Shown here: piece after piece, positions 7,746 to 14,577 of the stretch | Numbering within the stretch: the first letter of the stretch is position 1 | How the letters are laid out: the number at the start of each line of letters is the position of its first letter | NCBI GenBank assembly: GCA_007133445.1 | Contig: SLMR01000063.1 | Coordinates: forward strand, 1-17,610 | Reading direction: 5' to 3' | DNA: 17,610 nucleotides | DNA from: Aquisalimonas sp. | GTDB taxonomy: Bacteria > Pseudomonadota > Gammaproteobacteria > Nitrococcales > Aquisalimonadaceae | The notes under the pieces: generated by a model | What the model was told of the DNA's origin: nothing | What the model saw: the letters and a program-made list of their open reading frames with translations, nothing else | Databases searched by the model: none | Translations under genes and position numbers: made by a program

Positions 7746-8566
7746 GTAAGCAGACGAGCGCACTGGAACTACAGACGGAAACGGAACCGGAACTGGCGGG
7801 GCATTCGCCCGACCGGTTGCGGCTGCTCACGTACAATATCCAGACCGGCATCCAGAGTAGTCACTACGGGCACTACTTTACCCGCAGCTGGCAGCACCTC
7901 TTTCCCCATGCCGATCGGCCGCGCACCCTGGAACGGGTCGCGCGGCTGACCCGCCCCTACGATTTCGTCGGCCTGCAGGAAGTGGACGGCGGCAGCCTGC
8001 GCAGTGGTTTCGTCAACCAGACCGAGTTTCTCAGCCGCCTGGGTGGATTCCCGTACTGGCATGACCAGACCAACCGCCGCATCGGCAAGCTGGCCCGCCA
8101 CAGCAACGGCCTGCTGAGCCGCTACCGGCCGCTGGAGATCCGTGAACACGCGTTGCCGGGCATGATTCCGGGCCGCGGCGCCCTGCACATGACCTTCGGT
8201 GGCCCCGGCGAGTCGCTGCACGTGATCCTGCTGCATCTCGCCCTGGGCGCGCGCACCCGCATGCGCCAGCTGGACTATGTGGCGGATATGGTTGCGCCAC
8301 TGAAGCACGTGGTGGTCATGGGTGATCTCAACTGCCCGGCAGAGAGCCGGGAGATTCGCGCGCTGCTGGACCGCACTGATCTCAGCGAGCCCACTCTGCT
8401 GCTGCCCACCTACCCGAGCTGGCAGCCCATGCACCCACTGGACCACATCCTGGTGTCATCGTCCCTGACGGTGGAGCGCGCTGAGGTGCTGGACTATCCG
8501 GTTTCGGATCACCTGCCCGTGTCCATGGACGTGCGCCTCCCGGAATCGGTTGTCCTCGTGCCCTGA
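7742..8566 (+). CDS. Endonuclease/exonuclease/phosphatase (EEP) family protein
   Basis: Metal-dependent phosphoesterase of the DNase I/exonuclease III fold; the natural substrate is not known from sequence. The 274-aa product has the expected motifs in order: TYNIQTG (Asn32), LQEVD (Glu80, metal ligand), LLHLAL (His165), GDLN (Asp195, Asn197) and a C-terminal SDH (His257), so the active site looks complete. There is no clear signal peptide; the first 25 residues are polar and Glu/Thr-rich. It starts with GTG inside the dsbA stop (GTGA overlap), suggesting coupled translation. An EEP gene after dsbA is, from memory, the same order as in Pseudomonas. It ends 21 bases from the convergent GGDEF/EAL gene. 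Confidence 0.88.
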   Translation: MSKQTSALELQTETEPELAGHSPDRLRLLTYNIQTGIQSSHYGHYFTRSWQHLFPHADRPRTLERVARLTRPYDFVGLQEVDGGSLRSGFVNQTEFLSRLGGFPYWHDQTNRRIGKLARHSNGLLSRYRPLEIREHALPGMIPGRGALHMTFGGPGESLHVILLHLALGARTRMRQLDYVADMVAPLKHVVVMGDLNCPAESREIRALLDRTDLSEPTLLLPTYPSWQPMHPLDHILVSSSLTVERAEVLDYPVSDHLPVSMDVRLPESVVLVP

Positions 8567-8587
8567 GGCGGATGTTGAACGCGCGGG

Positions 8588-10825
8588 TCAGGCCGGTTTC
8601 CGGTGCTGGCGGCGTCGCAGCATCCGGCGCAGGAAGGTGGTGGGGGCGGCGGCGCGACCGTGGATGTAGCCCTGGATCATGTCGCAGCCCTGTTCCCGCA
8701 GGAACAGCAACTGATCACGGTTCTCCACGCCTTCGGCTACCACCTGCAGGCCCAACTGATGGGCCATGGCGATGATGGCGGTGACAATGGCGCGGTCGTC
8801 CGGGTCGGCGAAGATGTCCTGAATGAAGGAGCGGTCGATCTTCAGCTTCGAAACCGGCAGATGCTTGATCTGGCCCAGCGACGAATAGCCGGTCCCGAAA
8901 TCGTCCACGGCAATGCCAATCCCGAGTTCACGCAGGCGGTGGAGCAGCGCAAGCCCGGGTTCATGGTGGTGCATCAGGGCGCTCTCGGTAATCTCCAGTT
9001 CCAGCGCATCTGCGGGCAGACCGTGTTGGTGCAGCTCACGCTCGAGTACGTAGGGGAACTGGTCGTCCAGCAGCTGCGGTCCGGCGACGTTGATGGCCAG
9101 CCGCGCAATCCATAACCCCTGGGTGCGCCAGCGTGACAGATCCGCGCATGCGCGCTGTACCAGCCATTCGCCCATGGGCAGGATCAAGCCGGTCTCTTCG
9201 GCGAGATCGATGAAACGGTCCGGGGCGACCTGGCCCAATTCCTCGTCGTACCAGCGGATCAGGGCCTCGGCGCCAAGCAGCTCGCCGGTTCGGGCGCACA
9301 TCTGGGGCTGATAGTGGAGGTCGAAGGCCTGGCTTTCGACCGCCTCACGCAGCCGGCGTTCGACATGATTGCGCCGCGCCGCGCGGTGCTGCATCTCCGA
9401 GTCGAACACGACAAGAGAGCCGCGGCCCTGGTGCTTGGCCTGGTTCAGGGCGATCTCGGTGAAGCGGATCATCTCGTCCACCTCGCTGGTATGCCGCGGA
9501 TGCTCCGCCATGCCCATGCACGAGGAGATCCGCAGCTCATGTCCGTCCACCAGGACCGGGGCCGCCAGCCCCTTGCGCAACGCGGTGAGCCGTGCGGTGG
9601 TCATTCTCGGATCGTCGTCCAGGGGCACCGTCAGCATGAACGCGTCCCCGCCCCAGCGCGCCAGGATCTCTCCGCTGCCGGCGAACTTCTCCAGGCGGTT
9701 GCTCAGGGTGCGCAGCAGCAGATCGCCAACGTCGTGGCCCATGACGTCATTGAGAATACTGGCGTCATCCAGGTCGATGAGTACCAGCCCGAACGGCCGC
9801 CGGCGCAAGCGCAGCAGCCTGTGCAGCCGGCTGCGCAACAGCACCCGGTTCGGCAGGCCCGTGAGCTGGTCGTAGTACGCTAGCCGGAAAATCCGCTCCT
9901 CCGACTGCTTGCGCTGCAGTGCTGCCGCGACCAGATCGCCCAGTCGGCGTGCCAGGTAGACCGCCTCGTGCGACCACTCCCCCTTGTCGGTGACCGTCTC
10001 GAAGGTCATCAGGCCACGCAGTTCCCCTGAGTAGACCAACGGTACCGCCAGCAGGGAGTGCACCCCACGCTCTGAATACAGGGCGCGATCGCGCGCCGCT
10101 TGCTCGGGAAAGTCCGCGGGCCCCCTGACCTGCAGCGTCTCGCCACGGCGCATGCCAGCGAGAACCCATGGCAGAGCCCGCGCCGGCAGGCGCCGATGGG
10201 CCGCCTGTGCGCCGGCTATACCGCGCCAGCGCCAGCTATGACTGTTGCGCAGCTGGCGGTGATCGTCGCTGACCTGGTAGATCTGGGCCAGGTCGACTCC
10301 GCTGTCCCGGGCGGCTTCGCCAAGGACAGTGTCAACAGCGGTATCGATGCCGTCCGGCGCTGCATTGGCCAATGTCTCGGACCAGCGCATCAGCAGATCC
10401 TCGACCCGGTAGCGGTTATTCGACGCCCTGACCGTGCCAGCGGCCGGGATGGTGGCGCACCATGCGATCAGTACCTGTCCGTTGCCGGTGGCGCGGACGC
10501 GCGCCTGCCCCCGCGCGAAGTGATCGTCCTGTCGGATGCGGAAGGTTACATCGTGCGAGCTGCCCCGCTCCGCGCAATCCCGAACCACCTGGAGCAACGC
10601 CTTGCGGTCGGCTTCCGGAACGGTGGTGTTGCGCGTGGGCATGTCTTCCGCGCTCTCGGTTGGCTGTTTGCAGGGCTCGCCGGCGCGGTCAACGATCACC
10701 ACCTGCTCGCGGAGGCCGTCCAACAGCGCCGCCGCTTCCGCCGCGGTGAGGGGGGCCGCCAAGGTATTATCGGTGTCGACAGCCGCCTGGTTACCCGCTC
10801 CCGGCATGCGGGAAGAGTCAGCCAT
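8588..10825 (-). CDS. GAF-GGDEF-EAL c-di-GMP protein with degenerate GGDAF site
   Basis: Putative c-di-GMP phosphodiesterase with sensory N-terminus, 745 aa from the ATG at 10825. Residues about 1-140 are a weakly defined, perhaps PAS-like region; about 150-315 look like a GAF domain (LLAVPLVYSGELRGLMTFE). A GGDEF domain begins at DQLTGLPNR, but its active-site loop reads GGDAF (392-396), with Ala395 in place of the catalytic Glu. The EAL domain looks intact: EAL at 520, ELEITES, DDFGTGYSSL, LKIDRSF and VVAEGVE. Inference: an active phosphodiesterase whose GGDEF domain may only bind GTP. No transmembrane segment is evident, so it is probably cytoplasmic. The start is uncertain: a TTG at 10876 would add 17 residues. 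A GGDEF gene at this place beside dsbA/EEP is also recalled from Pseudomonas. Confidence 0.92.
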   Translation of the reverse strand: MADSSRMPGAGNQAAVDTDNTLAAPLTAAEAAALLDGLREQVVIVDRAGEPCKQPTESAEDMPTRNTTVPEADRKALLQVVRDCAERGSSHDVTFRIRQDDHFARGQARVRATGNGQVLIAWCATIPAAGTVRASNNRYRVEDLLMRWSETLANAAPDGIDTAVDTVLGEAARDSGVDLAQIYQVSDDHRQLRNSHSWRWRGIAGAQAAHRRLPARALPWVLAGMRRGETLQVRGPADFPEQAARDRALYSERGVHSLLAVPLVYSGELRGLMTFETVTDKGEWSHEAVYLARRLGDLVAAALQRKQSEERIFRLAYYDQLTGLPNRVLLRSRLHRLLRLRRRPFGLVLIDLDDASILNDVMGHDVGDLLLRTLSNRLEKFAGSGEILARWGGDAFMLTVPLDDDPRMTTARLTALRKGLAAPVLVDGHELRISSCMGMAEHPRHTSEVDEMIRFTEIALNQAKHQGRGSLVVFDSEMQHRAARRNHVERRLREAVESQAFDLHYQPQMCARTGELLGAEALIRWYDEELGQVAPDRFIDLAEETGLILPMGEWLVQRACADLSRWRTQGLWIARLAINVAGPQLLDDQFPYVLERELHQHGLPADALELEITESALMHHHEPGLALLHRLRELGIGIAVDDFGTGYSSLGQIKHLPVSKLKIDRSFIQDIFADPDDRAIVTAIIAMAHQLGLQVVAEGVENRDQLLFLREQGCDMIQGYIHGRAAAPTTFLRRMLRRRQHRKPA

Positions 10826-11033
10826 AAGATCGCGCGCTCCGTACCCGTTGGTTATTTTTGTGCCGGCCGCTTGCAAAAACCTGGCATTTCGCGTTGTTGC
10901 ACTGGAAACCTATCGTAGTTTCACGTCCGTGTCGAATTTCCCGTGCCCGGCCGATATATCTGGTCTTACCGGTTGATGGCTGTATGCTGACTGGCAGGGG
11001 CAGCCAGGACGGCCACCCACAGCCATTCCGACC

Positions 11034-11043
11034 AGAGGAGGAG
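11034..11043 (+). promoter_or_regulatory. Strong ribosome binding site fixing a GTG start
   Basis: AGAGGAGGAG lies five bases before the GTG at 11049. It is near-perfect complementarity to the 16S 3' end and supports the GTG start of the ATP-grasp gene. Confidence 0.8.
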
Positions 11044-11048
11044 TAGCC

Positions 11049-12347
11049 GTGACCAGGAACATATTTGTCATCGGGCTCGACGACTTCAACCTCAGTGAAC
11101 TCCAGACCGTGCGCAACGCCGCTGACTATACTTTCCATGGTCTGGTGGACTACGACACCATGGTCAATCCGCCCTCCTACCCGATGGAGGCGATCATGGC
11201 CGAGGCCCGCGACACCCTGAACCGCGCACCCTCCGTGGACGCCATCATCGGCCACTGGGATTTCCCCACCACGTCCATGCTGCCGATCCTGCGCCGGGAG
11301 TGGGGGCTGCCGACGCCGAGCCTCGAGAGCGTGCTGTACTGCGAGAGCAAGTACTGGAATCGCCTGGCCGGTCAGGAGGCCGTGCCCGAGTGTACCCCGG
11401 ACTTCCAGGGGCTGGACCCGTACAGCGATGACCCGGTGGGCGACCTGGACATGGAGTACCCGTTCTGGCTCAAGCCCTGTGTGGCGTTCTCGTCCTATCT
11501 GGGCTTTCGTATCGAGAACGAGGAACAATACGTCAAGGCCATGGCCACCATCCGCGAGAAGATCCACGTCTTCGCGGAGCCCTTCGATTACATCCTGCAG
11601 TACTGCGAGAACCGCGCTGCCCTGCCGAGTCGCGGCAGCGGGGCCACCTGTGTCGCCGAGGGGCTGATCAGTGGTCGCCTGTGCACGCTGGAGGGCTACG
11701 TGCACAACGGCGAGGTGGTGGTCTACGCCATTATCGACTCGCTGCGCGCCTCCAACCAGGTGAGCTTCTTCAGCTACCAGTACCCGTCCCAGCTCCCGGG
11801 CGGCGTGCAGAACCGCATGATCGCCAATGCCGAGAAGGTTCTTAGCCACATCAAGATGGACCACACGCCCTTCAACATGGAGTTCTTCTGGGACGAGGCC
11901 ACCGACAAGCTCTGGCTGCTGGAGATCAACCCCCGCATCTCCAAGTCCCACTGCCCGATCTTCCAGATCGCCACGGGCGCTTCCCATCACGAGGTGGCCA
12001 TAGACCTCGCCCTCGGGCGCCGTCCGGACTTCCCCCGCGACGAGGGGCGCTTCCCCATGGCCGGCAAGTTCATGCCGCGTGTGTTCGGCGACACCGTGGT
12101 GACCAGGGTCCCCTCCGTCGACGAGATCGAGGCGCTGCGCAGGCAGCACCCCGAGCTGATCGTGAACGTGGGCGTCGAGGAAGGCATGCGACTGTCGGAG
12201 TTGCGCGCCCAGGACAGCTACAGCTTCGAGATTGCGGACCTGTTCATGGGGGCGGCCAACGAGGAGGAACTGCACGAGAAGTTCCGGCACATCATGGAGG
12301 TCCTGGACTTCCAGTTCGCCGACGTGGTGCCGACGAACTACAGCTGA
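11049..12347 (+). CDS. ATP-grasp domain protein, probable carboxylate-amine ligase
   Basis: ATP-grasp enzymes activate a carboxylate as acyl-phosphate and join it to an amine or thiol; this one's substrates are unknown. The 432-aa product starts with a Rossmann-like domain (NIFVIGLDDFN). Lys142 in FWLKPC is the expected ATP-binding lysine. The following loop, VAFSSYLGF, lacks the usual glycine-rich pattern. The metal-binding acids are canonical: Glu278 (FNMEFF) and Glu292/Asn294 (LLEINPR). The C-terminal 100 residues include a beta-rich stretch that may cap the site. GTG start with a very strong ribosome binding site. It sits between the c-di-GMP gene and a convergent GNAT gene and shares its neighbourhood with a second ATP-grasp gene and two peptidase-type hydrolases, so amino-acid or peptide ligation is a reasonable guess. 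A biotin-carboxylase-like role is less likely because only the ATP-grasp core is present. Confidence 0.8.
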   Translation: MTRNIFVIGLDDFNLSELQTVRNAADYTFHGLVDYDTMVNPPSYPMEAIMAEARDTLNRAPSVDAIIGHWDFPTTSMLPILRREWGLPTPSLESVLYCESKYWNRLAGQEAVPECTPDFQGLDPYSDDPVGDLDMEYPFWLKPCVAFSSYLGFRIENEEQYVKAMATIREKIHVFAEPFDYILQYCENRAALPSRGSGATCVAEGLISGRLCTLEGYVHNGEVVVYAIIDSLRASNQVSFFSYQYPSQLPGGVQNRMIANAEKVLSHIKMDHTPFNMEFFWDEATDKLWLLEINPRISKSHCPIFQIATGASHHEVAIDLALGRRPDFPRDEGRFPMAGKFMPRVFGDTVVTRVPSVDEIEALRRQHPELIVNVGVEEGMRLSELRAQDSYSFEIADLFMGAANEEELHEKFRHIMEVLDFQFADVVPTNYS

Positions 12348-12365
12348 TTCCGTCCCCCGTGGGTG

Positions 12366-12400
12366 GCCACTCTGGCGAGGCTGCACAGCCCCCGAGTGGC
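12366..12400. terminator. Weak hairpin between convergent genes
   Basis: gccactc (12366-12372) pairs with gagtggc (12394-12400) across a 21-base loop in the 89-base gap between the ATP-grasp and GNAT stop codons. There is no U-tract on either strand, so intrinsic termination is doubtful. Confidence 0.2.
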
Positions 12401-12436
12401 TGCCGGGCGTCCGCATCGAACGGTGGATCGCGTGGT

Positions 12437-12991
12437 TCAGCCGCAGCTCCCGTTACCGCCGAACGCCGGGTGGTCGCGATACTCCCGGTTCAGCAGGGAC
12501 ATGACCCGCATGGAGACGAACCGCCCGTTCTTCTTGACGCTCTCCCGCGCCACACCCTCTTCGACGAAACCCAGGCGCTGGTAGAGGCCGTAGGCGCGGC
12601 GGTTCTCGGCGGCGACGTTGAGCCACAGGCGGTGGAAGTCGAGCACATCGAAGCAGTAGCGGGCGGCCAGCACCACCGCGCTGCGGCCGTGACCGCGGCC
12701 CTTGGTGATGACCGCAATGCGCCGCAGCAGCAGGCTTTCGTTAGGGTCGTCGGCGTCTTCCAGCAGCACGAACCCGACCCGTTCGTCGCGGGCCTCGATG
12801 ATGCGGTGAACCGTCCCGGGCCGGTCCAGCGAGGCGGCGTGCTGTTCACGGCTCCAGTGCTCCACGTGCGGTGCGTTGTCCGGATGCGCCTCGACCTCCA
12901 CGACGAAATCGCAGTCTGCGGCGGTGGTGGGGCGGAGTGTCAGCCCGCGGAGGCGCAGGGATGCCTGGAGATCGTGGGGTGCGGTGGTCAT
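12437..12991 (-). CDS. GNAT family N-acetyltransferase, RimJ/RimL-like
   Basis: Transfers an acetyl group from acetyl-CoA to a primary amine. The 184-aa product has the RimJ/RimL-type layout: LRLRGLTLRPTTAADCD at the N-terminus, a central strand (RVGFVLLED), the CoA-pyrophosphate loop KGRGHGRSAV in motif A, then NVAAENRRAYGLYQRLGFVEEG of motif B (Asn and Tyr conserved), with the LGF strand near the end. Relatives acetylate ribosomal protein N-termini, antibiotics, spermidine or free amino acids, and the sequence does not decide between these. It stands alone on the minus strand, convergent with the ATP-grasp gene and divergent from the M20 peptidase, with a palindromic repeat pair in the divergent gap. 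No strong Shine-Dalgarno is seen. Confidence 0.88.
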   Translation of the reverse strand: MTTAPHDLQASLRLRGLTLRPTTAADCDFVVEVEAHPDNAPHVEHWSREQHAASLDRPGTVHRIIEARDERVGFVLLEDADDPNESLLLRRIAVITKGRGHGRSAVVLAARYCFDVLDFHRLWLNVAAENRRAYGLYQRLGFVEEGVARESVKKNGRFVSMRVMSLLNREYRDHPAFGGNGSCG

Positions 12992-13039
12992 GCTGTGGTC
13001 ATTCCCGCCTGCAGAGGGGGTGGAGGGGCGGTGGTTGAA

Positions 13040-13093
13040 GGTGCATCAAGATGCACCCTACGCGTAGATTCATAGGGTGCATCTTGATGCACC
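13040..13093. repeat. Palindromic repeat pair A (tails inward)
   Basis: The 18-bp palindrome ggtgcatcaagatgcacc occurs at 13040-13057, and its complement-strand form, with TT at the centre, at 13076-13093. With the shared CCTA/TAGG tail the two copies form a perfect 21-bp inverted repeat around a 12-base spacer, so it can fold as one long hairpin or two small ones. The same unit recurs at 16659-16745. It lies between the divergent GNAT and M20 genes. It resembles dispersed REP-type palindromes rather than a terminator, because no U-tract follows. Confidence 0.85.
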
Positions 13094-13138
13094 GCATGTC
13101 GACGGTGGGCGGCGCCTGCCCTGACTGTGCCAACTCAC

Positions 13139-13153
13139 CCACCGCGTCGGTGG
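13139..13153. repeat. Small hairpin upstream of M20 gene
   Basis: ccaccg, loop cgt, cggtgg: a perfect 6-bp stem about 80 bases before the peptidase start. The rest of the 13094-13235 gap shows a possible -10 TACTAT near 13192 without a convincing -35. Confidence 0.3.
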
Positions 13154-13235
13154 CCCCAGCCTGCGTTTGCGGTTTTTCCGCTTTACAGGGGTACTATGGG
13201 ACAGCGCCCGATGGCGACCGAGAGGATACCGAACC

Positions 13236-14531
13236 ATGGCACGTCGCACTTCCTATGTGGACATTGAGCGGATCAGGGATCAGTTGGTGTCGCTCATCCG
13301 GATTCCATCGGTGACGGGGGAGGAGGATGCCATCGTCTCCCACATCGCGACCTGGATGCAGCAGTTCGATGCCGAGATCGACTACTGGAACGACGGCATC
13401 GCCTCCCTGCAGCGGGATCAGCGCTACCCGGGCCACGAGGTGGAGCGTGCCTGGACGCCCGTGGTGGTGGGGGTGCTCCGCGGCGAGCAACCGGGGCCTA
13501 CGGTCCTGCTTACGGGCCACGTGGACGTGGTGCCGCCAGGCGACTACTCCCGCTGGCGTGACGAGCCCTTCTCCGGGGTGACCCGGGGCGACCGGGTTTA
13601 CGGCTGCGGCGCTTCGGACATGAAAAGCGGCCTGGTCGCGGCCATGGCCTGTTTCGAGGCCTTCGCCGAGAGCGGCCGCAACTTCCCGGGGCGGATCATC
13701 CTGGCGGCGGTGCCCGCCGAGGAGGACAGCGGTCTGGGGACGCTGGCCGCCATCCGGGGTGGCTGGCAGGCGGACGCCTGCATCATTCCCGAGCCCACCA
13801 CCGGTGCGAGCGGCGTCCCCGAGCTGGTGATCGCCCACGCCGGTGCCATGTCGCTGAAGATCAGGGTACCGGGCAAGTCCGCCCATGCCAGCAAGCGCCT
13901 GCAGGGCGAGAGCGCGCTGGACCACTTTCTCACGATCTACCAGGCCATGCGCGAGGACGAGCGCGCCCTGAACGCGCGCGAGCAGCATCCGCTCATGAGT
14001 GTCCATCCCCTACCCTATGCCACCAACGTGGGCACCATCCACGGGGGGCTCTGGTCCTCCAGTGTGATGGACCAGCTGGAGGCGCAGGTGCGTGTGGGCG
14101 TGGCCCTGGACGAAACCATCGACGAGGCCGAGGCGCGTTTCCGCAATGCGATCATGGAGCACATCAAGGATGACCCGTGGCTGCGCGACAATCCGCCCAG
14201 GATTACCCGGCTCGCGTCCGGCTTCGGCTCGGCGCAGACGCGCGAAGACCATCCTCTTGTCGCGGCCCTTGCCGAATCCGCGGAAGAGGAATTCCGCACC
14301 ACCACCAGCATCGGCGCCGCCCCCTACGGCTGCGACATGTCGGGCTGGGTGCGGCTCGCCGGCGTGCCCACCGTGATCTACGGTCCCGGGGACATCAGCC
14401 TCGCCCACGCGCCCAATGAATCGGTCTCCCTGGAGACCACCTACAAGACGGCGCGCACGCTGATCAAGACCACCGAGCGCCTGCTGGAGATGGACCGGGA
14501 CTCCCTGAGTCTGCTCAAGGACGCCGGTTGA
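13236..14531 (+). CDS. M20 family metallopeptidase (ArgE/DapE/CPG2-like)
   Basis: Two-zinc amidohydrolase of the ArgE/DapE/ACY1/carboxypeptidase G2 family, which cleaves N-acyl amino acids or short peptides at a free carboxylate end. The 431-aa product keeps every catalytic element: GHVDVVPPG (His95 ligand, Asp97), GASDMKSG (Asp128, bridging), AEEDSG (Glu162 catalytic base, Glu163 ligand), PEPTTG (Glu186 ligand) and SLAHAPNE (His391 ligand). The dimerisation/lid domain lies at about 200-310 (KSAHAS). Glu at the fourth ligand position fits ArgE/DapE-type enzymes more than aminotripeptidases. The ATG at 13236 was chosen over 13167 because homology starts at MARRTSYVDIERIRDQLVSL and AGAGGA lies upstream. 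No signal peptide, so cytoplasmic. CocE-type gene follows after 46 bases, so the two are probably co-transcribed. Confidence 0.92.
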   Translation: MARRTSYVDIERIRDQLVSLIRIPSVTGEEDAIVSHIATWMQQFDAEIDYWNDGIASLQRDQRYPGHEVERAWTPVVVGVLRGEQPGPTVLLTGHVDVVPPGDYSRWRDEPFSGVTRGDRVYGCGASDMKSGLVAAMACFEAFAESGRNFPGRIILAAVPAEEDSGLGTLAAIRGGWQADACIIPEPTTGASGVPELVIAHAGAMSLKIRVPGKSAHASKRLQGESALDHFLTIYQAMREDERALNAREQHPLMSVHPLPYATNVGTIHGGLWSSSVMDQLEAQVRVGVALDETIDEAEARFRNAIMEHIKDDPWLRDNPPRITRLASGFGSAQTREDHPLVAALAESAEEEFRTTTSIGAAPYGCDMSGWVRLAGVPTVIYGPGDISLAHAPNESVSLETTYKTARTLIKTTERLLEMDRDSLSLLKDAG

Positions 14532-14564
14532 CCGTGCGGACCCGCATCTTCCCCAGGCCCTGTC

Positions 14565-14571
14565 GAGGAGG
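14565..14571 (+). promoter_or_regulatory. Strong ribosome binding site of the CocE-type gene
   Basis: GAGGAGG six bases before the ATG at 14578. It fixes the start and implies efficient independent translation within the two-gene operon. Confidence 0.8.
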
Positions 14572-14577
14572 CGACGC

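Noticed and set aside
3799..7763. Two long minus-strand open frames of 692 codons opposite resB and ccsA/dsbA
   Set aside because: They lie antisense to genes with clear domains; their translations are low-complexity His/Gly/Val/Gln-rich with no motif. GC-rich codon bias opens such frames.
10826..11048. Promoters between the GGDEF/EAL and ATP-grasp genes
   Set aside because: TATGCT at about 10982 could be a -10, but no acceptable -35 is spaced correctly on either strand. Only the ribosome binding site at 11034-11043 is supported.
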